Assembly: GCF_938015485.1 (NCBI RefSeq)
Contig: NZ_CALLVU010000128.1
Span: 28,165-92,164 of the forward strand
Length of the DNA: 64,000 nucleotides
From: an uncultured Lachnoanaerobaculum sp.
Lineage (GTDB): Bacteria > Bacillota > Clostridia > Lachnospirales > Lachnospiraceae
Reading direction: 5' to 3'
Shown here piece by piece: positions 24,213 through 32,870 of this stretch (within the stretch, counting starts at the first letter, position 1; the number at the start of each line of letters is the position of its first letter). The position numbers and the translations under genes were made by a program. The notes beneath the pieces were generated by a model, which searched no databases, was not told the origin of the DNA, and saw only the letters and a list, made by a program, of their open reading frames with translations.

Positions 24213-24252
24213 TATAAGCAGAGATATGAAGTCTTAGTATCTCAGCATAATG

Positions 24253-24289
24253 AAACACATCAATGACGTAAGTTGTTGGTGTGTTTTTT
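24253..24289 (+). terminator. terminator of the alcohol dehydrogenase gene
   Basis: AAACACATCAA pairs with TTGGTGTGTTT (one G-T), followed by TTTC. Confidence 0.8.
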
Positions 24290-24357
24290 CGGCTTATGAA
24301 TCATCTATAATAAATATAAAACTCATTATCAAATTTACTTGAAAAATAATAAAAAAA

Positions 24358-24373
24358 GTTGTAATATGATAAC
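24358..24373 (+). promoter_or_regulatory. possible Zur box
   Basis: GTTGTAATATGATAAC is an imperfect palindrome (12 of 16 positions) of the same general form as known Zur sites (GTTATAATATAAC type), 50 bases before the zur start codon. Autoregulation by Zur would be expected. This is pattern likeness only. Confidence 0.45.
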
Positions 24374-24423
24374 GAGTTTCAAATTAGACTATCCGAGTAG
24401 GGTAGCAATGTTGGAGGTGTGAT

Positions 24424-24843
24424 TTGACGAAGGCTCAGTATAAAACCAAACAATTGTTGGAAATAGAGGATTTCCTGAAGGAAAATGCGAACAAGCATGT
24501 CACTGTGAATGATATTATTCTTTTTTTCAAAGAGCAGGGAAAGAACATCGGGAAAGCCACTGTTTACAGACATTTGGAAAGAATGGTAAGTGACGGATCC
24601 GTACATAAATATATGCTTGATGCGGGAGACAGCGCGTGCTTTGAGTATATTGAAGATGAGGACTTGCATCCGGTTTGCTTTCACTGTAAATGTGAGAAAT
24701 GCGGTAAACTTATTCACTTGGAGTGTACTGAATTGTCCCTCATAGGAGACCATCTGAGAGAGGAACACGGCTTTGATATAGACCACGCCAGAACTGTTTT
24801 TTATGGAACTTGTAATGAATGTAGAAAAGAGGGTAAGCTATGA
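24424..24843 (+). CDS. zur: Fur-family regulator, probably zinc-sensing Zur
   Basis: A 139 aa Fur-family repressor. The winged-helix part has IGKATVYRHLERMVSDGSV near residue 40. The metal part has HPVCFHCKCEKCGKLIHLEC near 80 and a last CNEC, the two CxxC pairs of the structural zinc site. The start is TTG 24424 behind TTGGAGGTG. The stop overlaps the ATG of the zinc-binding protein gene by 4 bases, so it is translationally coupled to a zinc ABC transporter, which is why I call it Zur rather than Fur or PerR. Confidence 0.85.
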   Translation: MTKAQYKTKQLLEIEDFLKENANKHVTVNDIILFFKEQGKNIGKATVYRHLERMVSDGSVHKYMLDAGDSACFEYIEDEDLHPVCFHCKCEKCGKLIHLECTELSLIGDHLREEHGFDIDHARTVFYGTCNECRKEGKL

Positions 24844-25805
24844 AAAGGTTTATTGGAATAGGACTTGGTATCCTTATGGTAATGATGACACTTCTCGGCT
24901 GTGCAAAAAAAGATGATACGGCTGCAAGCGCAGGTAAAGAAGGTAAGAAAATCAGTATTGTTACTACTATTTTTCCGGCATATGACTGGGTAAAGCAGGT
25001 GGTAGGCGATAATAAGAATGTGGATATTACCTTCCTTATAGATAAGGGAGTGGATTTGCACAGCTATCAGGCGTCCGCACAGGATATTGCAAAAATTACG
25101 GACAGCGACCTGTTCGTATATGTAGGCGGAGAGTCTGACGGATGGGCTGAGGATATCGTAAAGGAAAATCCTAATCTGAAATACATCAGTATGGTAGACA
25201 GTATCGGTAAAGCTGCATTAGAAGAGGAACTTGTAGAGGGTATGCAGGAGGAACAAGGCGAAGAAGAGGGAGAAGAGTGCGCTATCGATGAGCACGTTTG
25301 GCTTTCATTGGCAAATGCCAAGACTATAGTGGGGGCTATAGAAGCCAAGTTGGCGGAGATAGATCCTGACAATAAGAGCAGTTATGAAAAGAATGCAAAT
25401 GATTATATTGCAAAGCTTGACGCGCTTGACAAAGAGTATCAGGATGCTCTTTCAAAAGTTCAGGATAAGACAATCCTTGTGGGAGACAGATTCCCGTTCA
25501 GATACCTTGTAAATGAGTATGGAATAAAGTATTATGCCGCATTTAAAGGATGTGATGCAAACAGTGAGGCGTCATTTGAGACGGTCAAATTCTTGGCAAA
25601 CAAGATGGATGAGTTGAAGCTTACAAAGATATTTATAATTGACGGTTCAAAGGGTGACCTTGCAAAGACAATAGTGGAAAACACAAAGGATAAGAATGCA
25701 AAGGTTTTGGTACTTGACTCTATGCAGTCAACAAAGAGTAGTGATAATGCCGACTACCTTGATATAATGAAAAAGAATTTGGAAGTACTCAAAGAGGCAT
25801 TATAG
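24840..25805 (+). CDS. znuA: zinc ABC transporter, substrate-binding lipoprotein
   Basis: A 321 aa cluster A-I metal-binding lipoprotein; lipobox TLLGC with Cys 21. Metal ligands are His in VDLHSYQAS (about 76) and His in IDEHVWLS (about 145). A third region, GDRFPFRYLVNEYGIKYYAA near 208, has no His, as in one branch of Firmicutes ZnuA proteins. The Zn-shuttling loop, usually His-rich, is here an acidic run (EEQGEEEGEEC). It captures Zn2+ outside the membrane and passes it to the permease encoded at 26485. The gene lies in the zur-znuA-znuC-znuB operon. Confidence 0.9.
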   Translation: MKRFIGIGLGILMVMMTLLGCAKKDDTAASAGKEGKKISIVTTIFPAYDWVKQVVGDNKNVDITFLIDKGVDLHSYQASAQDIAKITDSDLFVYVGGESDGWAEDIVKENPNLKYISMVDSIGKAALEEELVEGMQEEQGEEEGEECAIDEHVWLSLANAKTIVGAIEAKLAEIDPDNKSSYEKNANDYIAKLDALDKEYQDALSKVQDKTILVGDRFPFRYLVNEYGIKYYAAFKGCDANSEASFETVKFLANKMDELKLTKIFIIDGSKGDLAKTIVENTKDKNAKVLVLDSMQSTKSSDNADYLDIMKKNLEVLKEAL

Positions 25806-25816
25806 ACTGGAGATTT

Positions 25817-26488
25817 ATGATAAAATGTGAAAATCTGTCACTGGGATATGACGGAAAGGCTATAGTAGAGAATCTGAACTTTGAAATAAAAGACGGGGAT
25901 TATCTATGCATTATAGGGGAGAACGGTGTGGGAAAGTCTACATTGATAAAGACGCTTTTAAAACTTATAAAGCCTATATCCGGAGAGGTTATATATAATG
26001 AGAACCTTGTGCCGACAGAAATAGGATACCTTTCACAGCAACAGCAGCTTATGAAGGATTTCCCGGCATCTGTCTTTGAAATAGTAATCTCGGGATGTCA
26101 GTCAAAGGTGGGGATTAGACCGTTTTATAATAAAAAAGAAAAGCTGGCCGCAAGGGAAAAGATAGAAGAGCTGGGGCTTTCCGATCTTATGAAAAGAAGC
26201 TTCAGTGAACTCTCAGGCGGTCAGCAGCAAAGAGTTCTTTTAGCCAGAGCATTGATGGCAGGTCAGAGGCTCATGATACTTGATGAGCCTGTGACAGGTC
26301 TTGACCCGCATGCAAGTCAAAATATGTATGATATTATCAACGGGCTTAATAAAGACGGAATGACGATAGTTATGATTTCACATGATGTGGATGAGGCGCT
26401 TGAGTATGCGACAAATGTGTTATATATAGGAAAGCAGATATTTTTCGGAGATACGGACGAGTATAAAGGGAGTGTGGGAATACAATGA
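25817..26488 (+). CDS. znuC: zinc ABC transporter, ATPase
   Basis: A 223 aa ABC ATPase energising zinc import. Walker A GENGVGKST near residue 36, Q-loop SQQQQL near 75, signature LSGGQQQR near 135, Walker B LMILDEP near 155 and the switch His in ISHDVDEA near 190. It begins 11 bases after znuA and overlaps znuB by 4 bases. GGAGATTT before the ATG is the ribosome site. Confidence 0.9.
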   Translation: MIKCENLSLGYDGKAIVENLNFEIKDGDYLCIIGENGVGKSTLIKTLLKLIKPISGEVIYNENLVPTEIGYLSQQQQLMKDFPASVFEIVISGCQSKVGIRPFYNKKEKLAAREKIEELGLSDLMKRSFSELSGGQQQRVLLARALMAGQRLMILDEPVTGLDPHASQNMYDIINGLNKDGMTIVMISHDVDEALEYATNVLYIGKQIFFGDTDEYKGSVGIQ

Positions 26489-27315
26489 AAGAATTCAGTT
26501 TATATTTTAGTTATCCTTTTGTACGATATGCGATAATCGTAGGAATACTTATAGCGCTTTGCTCTTCACTTCTTGGAGTTATCCTGGTTTTGAAGAGATT
26601 TTCATTTATAGGAGACGGACTTTCACATGTGGCTTTCGGTGCGGTATCGGTGGCTACAGTGTTTAATCTTACCGACAATATGATACTTGTACTGCCGGTA
26701 ACAATTATTGCCGCAATTATTCTTTTAAAAGGCGGTACAGGCGGCAAGATAAAAGGTGACGCCTCTATAGCCATGATGTCTGTAGGAGCGTTGGCATTCG
26801 GCTATTTGGCGATGAATGTGTTCTCAAGCGGAGCAAATCTTGCAGGAGATGTATGTACCACTCTTTTCGGGTCCACATCAATACTTACATTGACCAAGGA
26901 AAAGGTAATGCTTTGTATTGTGCTTTCTGTAATTGTGATAGCCATATTTATACTGTTTTACAATAAAATATTTGCAGTGACCTTTGATGAAAACTTTGCC
27001 GTTGCGACAGGTATCAACACAAGAAAATACAATCTTTTGATAGCAATTATTATTGCGGTGATTGTGGTACTGGCAATGAATCTGGTGGGATCATTGCTTA
27101 TATCCGCACTTGTAGTATTCCCTGCACTTGCTTCTATGTGTGTGTTCAAAAGCTTTTTATCCGTAACCGTATCATCGGCAATATTTTCGGTGGTATGTAC
27201 AAGTGTCGGACTTCTTATTTCGATACTTGCAGGTTCACCTGTGGGTGCCACTATTGTGTGTATTGATATATTGGTATTCTTTGTATTTTATATACTCGGC
27301 AGAGTAAAGGGGTAG
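26485..27315 (+). CDS. znuB: zinc ABC transporter, permease
   Basis: A 276 aa ABC-3 family permease with about eight membrane helices. Family signatures are LLGVILVLKRFSFIGDGLSH near residue 30 and FDENFAVATGIN near 170. It forms the membrane channel of the ZnuACB system and ends the operon. The ATGA overlap with znuC implies coupled translation. Confidence 0.9.
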   Translation: MKEFSLYFSYPFVRYAIIVGILIALCSSLLGVILVLKRFSFIGDGLSHVAFGAVSVATVFNLTDNMILVLPVTIIAAIILLKGGTGGKIKGDASIAMMSVGALAFGYLAMNVFSSGANLAGDVCTTLFGSTSILTLTKEKVMLCIVLSVIVIAIFILFYNKIFAVTFDENFAVATGINTRKYNLLIAIIIAVIVVLAMNLVGSLLISALVVFPALASMCVFKSFLSVTVSSAIFSVVCTSVGLLISILAGSPVGATIVCIDILVFFVFYILGRVKG

Positions 27316-27331
27316 TTAGTACAGACTACCC
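27310..27331 (+). terminator. hairpin at the end of znuB
   Basis: GGGTAGT, 8 base loop, ACTACCC. It overlaps the stop codon and is followed only by TGTATTT, so it may be a weak terminator. Confidence 0.5.
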
Positions 27332-27374
27332 TGTATTTATGCTTATATTTTATATTCTTTGTTATTTTTTTATC

Positions 27375-27403
27375 TTGATAATACTTTTGAATTAATGTAA
27401 AAT
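27375..27403 (+). promoter_or_regulatory. promoter of gpmI
   Basis: TTGATA, 17 bases, TAAAAT. A small hairpin (CAACCG ... CGGTTG, 27429-27450) lies in the leader. Confidence 0.65.
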
Positions 27404-27488
27404 CAAAGTCGAGTTTAGAAATAACAAACAACCGCAGTTGTTTTCGGTTGCTTAAGATAGCATTTGTTTGATAGAAAAAGAGGTATAT

Positions 27489-29018
27489 ATGGATAAGAGA
27501 CCGATAGTACTATGTATAATGGATGGTTTAGGTATAAGAAAAGGACATGATCATAATGCCGTATTTGAGGCAAAGACTCCGAATCTTGACAGACTTGAGA
27601 AGGAATATCCTTTTGTAGAGGGTCAGGCAAGCGGACTTTATGTAGGTCTGCCTGACGGACAGATGGGTAATTCCGAGGTAGGTCATATGAATATGGGTGC
27701 CGGAAGGATTATCTATCAGGAGTTGACCAGAATATCAAAGGCGATAGAGGACGGAGATTTCTATAAGAATAAGGGACTTTTGGCCGCTGTAGAGAATGTA
27801 AAGAAAAACAACAGTGCACTTCACCTTATGGGACTTGTTTCAAGCGGCGGTGTTCACAGCTACAATACTCATATCTACGGACTTTTGGAACTTGCAAAGA
27901 GAAACGGTATCAAGGAAGTTTATGTACATGCATTCCTTGACGGTAGAGATACACCTCCTACATCAGGTAAGGAGTTTGTAGCCGAGCTTGAAGATGAGAT
28001 GGCAAAGATAGGTGTTGGTAAGGTTGCATCTGTGATGGGTCGTTTCTATGCAATGGACAGAGACAACCGTTGGGACAGAGTTGAGGCGGCTTACAATATA
28101 ATGACAAAGGGCGGCAATGAAAAGGTAAGCGCTACAGAAGGTATACAGGAGTCATATGATGATGACAAGAACGATGAGTTCGTAGTACCTTTTGCAGTAG
28201 AAGGAACAAAGAGAATACAGAACAATGATTCTATAATATTCTTCAACTTCAGACCTGACAGAGCAAGAGAGATGACAAGAGTGTTCTGTGTAGACGACTT
28301 TAACGGTTTTGACAGAGGAGACAGACTTCATACAACATTTGTTTGCTTCACGGATTATGATGACACTATCACAGATAAGATAGTTGCATTTGAAAAAGAA
28401 GAGATAAAGGATACATTCGGTGAGTTCTTGGCTGCACATCATTTAAAGCAACTAAGACTTGCAGAGACTGAAAAGTACGCACATGTTACTTTCTTCTTCA
28501 ACGGCGGTAAGGAAGAGCCGAATGAGGGTGAGGACAGAATCCTTGTAAATTCTCCTAAGGATGTGGCAACTTATGACCTCAAGCCTCAGATGAGTGCTTA
28601 TGAGGTTTGTGACAAGCTTGTAGGTGCTATAAAGGGCGGTAAATATGATGTTATCATTATCAACTTTGCAAACCCTGATATGGTCGGACATACGGCGGTT
28701 GAATCTGCAGCCATAAAGGCTGTAGAGGTAGTCGATGAGTGTGTCGGCAAGGCGGTTGAAGCTATTAAGGAAGTGAACGGTATAATGTTTATATGTGCCG
28801 ACCACGGAAACTGTGAGACATTGGTTGATGAGAAAACAGGTGAGCCTTATACAGCACATACTACAAACCCTGTACCTTTCATACTTGTCAACGCGGACCC
28901 TAAGTATAAGCTTGCAGAAGGCGGAAGACTTTGTGATATAGTTCCTACACTTATAGAGCTTATGGGAATGAAAAAACCTGAGGATATGACAGGAAAGAGC
29001 CTTTTGGTTGAGAAATAA
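27489..29018 (+). CDS. gpmI: 2,3-bisphosphoglycerate-independent phosphoglycerate mutase
   Basis: A 509 aa Mn-dependent mutase that interconverts 3- and 2-phosphoglycerate in glycolysis. The N-terminal metal site VLCIMDGLG, the phosphoserine motif DGQMGNSEVGHMNMG near residue 55, HAFLDGRDTPP near 148, FYAMDRDNRWDR near 185, NFRPDRAREMTR near 255 and the C-terminal metal site CADHGNCE near 437 and TAHTTNPVPF near 455 are all present. AAAGAGG sets the start at ATG 27489; an upstream TTG in frame is ignored. Its own promoter and terminator make it monocistronic. Confidence 0.95.
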   Translation: MDKRPIVLCIMDGLGIRKGHDHNAVFEAKTPNLDRLEKEYPFVEGQASGLYVGLPDGQMGNSEVGHMNMGAGRIIYQELTRISKAIEDGDFYKNKGLLAAVENVKKNNSALHLMGLVSSGGVHSYNTHIYGLLELAKRNGIKEVYVHAFLDGRDTPPTSGKEFVAELEDEMAKIGVGKVASVMGRFYAMDRDNRWDRVEAAYNIMTKGGNEKVSATEGIQESYDDDKNDEFVVPFAVEGTKRIQNNDSIIFFNFRPDRAREMTRVFCVDDFNGFDRGDRLHTTFVCFTDYDDTITDKIVAFEKEEIKDTFGEFLAAHHLKQLRLAETEKYAHVTFFFNGGKEEPNEGEDRILVNSPKDVATYDLKPQMSAYEVCDKLVGAIKGGKYDVIIINFANPDMVGHTAVESAAIKAVEVVDECVGKAVEAIKEVNGIMFICADHGNCETLVDEKTGEPYTAHTTNPVPFILVNADPKYKLAEGGRLCDIVPTLIELMGMKKPEDMTGKSLLVEK

Positions 29019-29034
29019 AATATAATGATATGAT

Positions 29035-29069
29035 AAAACGCTCGAAGGTAATACTCACGGGCGTTTTTT
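29035..29069 (+). terminator. terminator of gpmI
   Basis: AAAACGCTCG pairs with CGGGCGTTTT, then TT. Confidence 0.85.
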
Positions 29070-29128
29070 GTTGCCTATATTTTAAACAAAAGTTAATCAA
29101 TATGTACTTATTATTCATATGATATTAC

Positions 29129-29156
29129 TTGACATTATAAATGGTTGGTGTATTAT
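29129..29156 (+). promoter_or_regulatory. promoter of the SLH-efflux operon
   Basis: TTGACA (29129-29134) and TATTAT (29151-29156), 16 bases apart, about 140 bases before the SLH-protein start. Confidence 0.6.
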
Positions 29157-29291
29157 ATGTATTGGTACAGTTAATATAATTTACCACCTGACAAAAAGTG
29201 AAATAAATTATAAATATTTTGTGATTATTCTTGTTTAGGGGTAAATTTGCGATATAATATCAAATACCTTACAATAAATGACGGAGGTTAT

Positions 29292-30398
29292 ATGAAAAGT
29301 AATATAATAAAAATAGGAGCTTTGGGACTTGCTTCTATAATGGCCTTTGAGAGCGTGGGAGCAGGCAGTGTATTTGCACAGAGCTCAAACTTTGAATTAA
29401 GAAAAAAAGTAATAGGTCTTACGGGAATTACCTTTGTAAGTGGAAATATAGACAGATTTGTAACCAGAGGTGAGTTTGCCAAGATGCTTGCACAGGCTTC
29501 ACCGTATCGCTCGGTACTTACCAAAAACAGCAACACATCGGTATTTAATGATGTGCCTAAGGACAATGAAAATGCGGCGGCTATAAAGATGGCTGTGGAG
29601 CACGGATATATGACAGGATACCTTGGCGGAGTGTTTAAGCCGAACGACAATGTTACGCTTAATGATGCAATAAGAGGAGTACTTACATTACTTGGATATG
29701 ATGCAAGCGATTTTGCGGGAGACGCCAACAATAAGAGAATGGCAAAGTACGGCTTCCTTGAGCTTAACGAAAATCTTACATCACTGAGTGCCAATTCAAA
29801 TCTTACAGTGAGAGATTGTATAAATCTTTTCTACAATATGTTAAAGACCAATATGAAGGATGGCGGTGCATATGTGGTTACCATATTTAACGGTGAAATA
29901 AACAAAGACAAGGAGGTAAATCCTCTAAAGCTTGCAGATAATTCACTTAAGGGCCCGAAGGTTGTAAAGTCTGTAAATCAGCTTGCAAGGGCTTTGCCTT
30001 TTGATTATAAGGACGGTAACTTATTTGTAGACGGAAGAAGTGTGGGTGCAGATTATTTCAAGAGTCTTATGGAATCGTCGGATGTGGGACTTGTAATCTA
30101 TTACTCCGCGGCTGCAAAGACTGTTTGGGCATATGATGAGAACACCGACGCCACCAACGGAAAGAAGGCTGTACACGGTACTGTAGAGAGTATTTACTAT
30201 GAGTCAACTTCTTCACTTACACCTACATCGGTTACTATTGACGGACAGGAGTATCAGATTACAAACAGCGATATGCAGTTTGCATTCTCTATCTACGGAA
30301 GCATCAAGGTAAACGACGATGTTACATTGGTAGTGGATATCAACAATGCCGGGGACGGCACTGTGACATATACTGTAGTTGATTATATAGAGGATTAG
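29292..30398 (+). CDS. secreted SLH-domain protein
   Basis: A 368 aa protein from ATG 29292 (ACGGAGGTTAT upstream). A signal peptide ends at SVFA-QSS near residue 30. Two to three S-layer-homology segments follow: VTRGEFAKMLAQA near 57, NENAAAIKMAVEHGYMTGYL near 95, FKPNDNVTLNDAIRGVLTLLG near 115 and LTVRDCINLFYNML near 170. The last ~170 residues are strand-rich (VTIDGQEYQI) and unassigned. SLH domains bind secondary wall polymers, so it is probably attached to the cell wall. The MacA-like adaptor gene starts 10 bases after its stop, linking it to the efflux operon. Confidence 0.85.
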   Translation: MKSNIIKIGALGLASIMAFESVGAGSVFAQSSNFELRKKVIGLTGITFVSGNIDRFVTRGEFAKMLAQASPYRSVLTKNSNTSVFNDVPKDNENAAAIKMAVEHGYMTGYLGGVFKPNDNVTLNDAIRGVLTLLGYDASDFAGDANNKRMAKYGFLELNENLTSLSANSNLTVRDCINLFYNMLKTNMKDGGAYVVTIFNGEINKDKEVNPLKLADNSLKGPKVVKSVNQLARALPFDYKDGNLFVDGRSVGADYFKSLMESSDVGLVIYYSAAAKTVWAYDENTDATNGKKAVHGTVESIYYESTSSLTPTSVTIDGQEYQITNSDMQFAFSIYGSIKVNDDVTLVVDINNAGDGTVTYTVVDYIED

Positions 30399-30408
30399 TG
30401 GGGGAAAG

Positions 30409-32166
30409 ATGAAGAAAAGATTTATAGTTATACCTGCACTTGTAGTACTTGGAGTAGGCGGATTTTTCTTTATGAAGTCAAGGAATGCTTCCAAGATGGA
30501 TATGAATACATTCGTATCGACAGCGGTAGTAACAAAACAGGATATATCTTCCGAGATTTCTTCCTCAGGAACTATTACTCCTAAGGATACTTACAATATC
30601 ACTGCACTTGTATCAGGAGAGATTATTTCGGCTGATTTCAATGTGGGAGATACCGTAACTAAGGATCAGGTGTTGTATCAGATAGATAAGTCAAACCTTG
30701 AATCGGATATGAATGCTTCAAACAATTCACTCAATAAGGCAAATTCGGGTTATGCTACGGCAAGCAAGGAGTATGCAAAGGCAAAGGCCGAATTTGCAGG
30801 AAATCTTTACCGTTCTACCAGAAAGGGATATATAAAGGAACTCAGTATACAGGACGGAGATAAGATAAGCGGCGGAACCAAGCTTGCGACTATCTACAAT
30901 GACAATGTGATGAATATTCGTATTCCTTTCTTAAGTGCGGAGTCCGGTAATATAACTCCGGGTATGACCGGAATATTGACACTGACTGAGACAGGTGAAC
31001 AGGTGGAAGGTAAGGTGGTGTCCGTTTCAAGTATGGACCAGGCCATGGACGGCGGCAGACTTGTCCGCAATGTCACCTTTGAGGTGAACAATCCGGGCGG
31101 TCTGACAGATAAGACAACCGCAAATGCTACAGTCGGAGATATGACTTCTACAGGTGACGGAACATTTGAGGCTTCCACAAATGTGGATATGAGTGCGGAC
31201 CTTGCCGCAGGTGTGGATATTGAAAAGGTGCTTGTAAATGTAGGAGACTATGTGGAAGTCGGAACACCTATATTTAAGATGACCTCAGAGAGTGCCGATA
31301 AGCTTTTAAAGACATATAAGGATGCTGTGGATACCGCACAGGGTGATGTGGATACGGCCAAGAAAGGTGTGGATACAGCCAAGAAAACTTCGGATGAGTA
31401 CACTATCAAATCACCTATTGCGGGAAAGGTAATCAGCAAGAATTATAAAGTCGGAGATAAGGTCGGCTCAGGCGGTGACAATAAGGCGACCACTATGGCG
31501 GTTATCTACGATATGAGTTCATATACATTCAAGATGAGTGTGGATGAGAAGGATATTACAAAGGTTCAAAGCGGTCAGAAAGTAAGAATAAAGTCCGATG
31601 CTTTCCCGGATAAGGAGTATTCGGGTACGGTGACCAATATAAGTCTTGAGAGTACCAGTCAAAACGGTGTGTCCACTTACCCTGTTACGGTAACTCTTGA
31701 TGAAACCTATGATTTGCTTCCGGGAATGAATGTAGACGGATATATTACACTTGAATCCGCAAAGGATGCGCTCACTATACCTTCAAATGCGCTTATGAGA
31801 GGCAATAAGGTGTATGTAAGAGACAATTCCGCCTCGGAGACAAAGGCAGGTTCAAAAAGTGATGAGAGAGGAGCTGCAAACTCAAGCGGTGACGGACTGA
31901 TTCCGGCAGGATTTAAAGAGGTTACGGTAACCACAGGTGTTATCAATTCGGATTTTGTACAGATTACTTCAGGACTTAATGAAGGTGATGAAGTCTATGT
32001 GGATGAGACTGCGGATATGAGTGTAGGTGAAACGGGAGCTGACGGAATGCCTGCAGACGATGGCGGAGCCGACATGGGCGGAGAAGGTGCCGGAGCTGAA
32101 GGAGCAGCCGGGGAAGGTGCAGGAGCGGACGCAGGCGGTGCGGATGCCGGAGCCGGAGGTCAGTAA
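30409..32166 (+). CDS. MacA/HlyD-like efflux adaptor with Gly-Ala tail
   Basis: A 585 aa membrane-fusion type protein with an N-terminal membrane anchor (FIVIPALVVLGVGGFFF). Two lipoyl-like regions are visible: LVSGEIISADFNVGDTV near residue 67 and IKSPIAGKVISKNYKVGDKV near 335, joined by a short coiled coil (YKDAVDTAQGDVDTAKKG). There is an extra lipoyl-like segment near 275 (VEKVLVNVGDYVEVGTP style). The barrel domain has PVTVTLDETYDLLPGMNVDG. The last ~45 residues are a low-complexity Gly/Ala/Asp/Glu tail. It should join the MacB-like transporter to the wall side of the membrane. ABC-type export of peptides or drugs is inferred. Confidence 0.85.
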   Translation: MKKRFIVIPALVVLGVGGFFFMKSRNASKMDMNTFVSTAVVTKQDISSEISSSGTITPKDTYNITALVSGEIISADFNVGDTVTKDQVLYQIDKSNLESDMNASNNSLNKANSGYATASKEYAKAKAEFAGNLYRSTRKGYIKELSIQDGDKISGGTKLATIYNDNVMNIRIPFLSAESGNITPGMTGILTLTETGEQVEGKVVSVSSMDQAMDGGRLVRNVTFEVNNPGGLTDKTTANATVGDMTSTGDGTFEASTNVDMSADLAAGVDIEKVLVNVGDYVEVGTPIFKMTSESADKLLKTYKDAVDTAQGDVDTAKKGVDTAKKTSDEYTIKSPIAGKVISKNYKVGDKVGSGGDNKATTMAVIYDMSSYTFKMSVDEKDITKVQSGQKVRIKSDAFPDKEYSGTVTNISLESTSQNGVSTYPVTVTLDETYDLLPGMNVDGYITLESAKDALTIPSNALMRGNKVYVRDNSASETKAGSKSDERGAANSSGDGLIPAGFKEVTVTTGVINSDFVQITSGLNEGDEVYVDETADMSVGETGADGMPADDGGADMGGEGAGAEGAAGEGAGADAGGADAGAGGQ

Positions 32167-32870
32167 TGGAAAAACTTATCCAAATGATTGATATTCGAAA
32201 AGAATACAAGATGGGTGATGAAACGGTATATGCCAATGACGGCATTACGTTGGATATTGATAAGGGCGAGTTTGTAGCGATAGTCGGAAAGTCGGGATCC
32301 GGAAAGTCAACTCTTATGAATATAATAGGAGCCTTGGATGTGCCGACTTCAGGTACTTATCTTCTGGGCGGAAAGGATGTAGGTAAGATGAGTGACAATC
32401 AGCTTGCGGATATTCGCAACAAGATGATCGGATTTGTCTTCCAGCAGTACAATCTTTTGCCCAGAATGAATATACTTGAAAATGTTGAATTGCCGCTTTT
32501 GTATGCACATGTACCGACACATGAGAGAGAAAAAAGAGCTTTGGAGGCGCTTGAAAAGGTTGGCTTGGCAGAGAAGGCAAAGCAGATGCCCAAGCAGCTT
32601 TCAGGAGGACAGCAGCAAAGAGTGAGTATTGCAAGAGCTCTTGCCGCCAATCCTTCTCTTATACTTGCGGATGAGCCTACAGGAGCCCTTGATTCAAAGA
32701 CAAGCCGTCAGGTACTGGACTTCTTTAAGAAGATTCATGAAGAGGGAAATACGGTTATTATGATTACACATGATAATTCAATCGCCATTGAGGCGAAGAG
32801 AGTCATTAGAATAGCGGACGGCAAAATAAATTTTGATGGAAGTAGTGAAGATTATGCTGCAATCATTTAA
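32166..32870 (+). CDS. MacB-like ABC exporter, ATPase
   Basis: A 234 aa LolD/MacB-type ATPase. Walker A GKSGSGKST near residue 40, Q-loop FVFQQYNLLPRMN near 88, signature LSGGQQQRVSIARALA near 145, Walker B LILADEPTGALDS near 163 and His switch ITHDNS near 201. The ATG overlaps the adaptor stop by one base (TAATG). It overlaps the permease gene by about 17 bases. Together with the adaptor and the permease it makes a tripartite-style exporter as found in Firmicutes. Confidence 0.9.
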   Translation: MEKLIQMIDIRKEYKMGDETVYANDGITLDIDKGEFVAIVGKSGSGKSTLMNIIGALDVPTSGTYLLGGKDVGKMSDNQLADIRNKMIGFVFQQYNLLPRMNILENVELPLLYAHVPTHEREKRALEALEKVGLAEKAKQMPKQLSGGQQQRVSIARALAANPSLILADEPTGALDSKTSRQVLDFFKKIHEEGNTVIMITHDNSIAIEAKRVIRIADGKINFDGSSEDYAAII

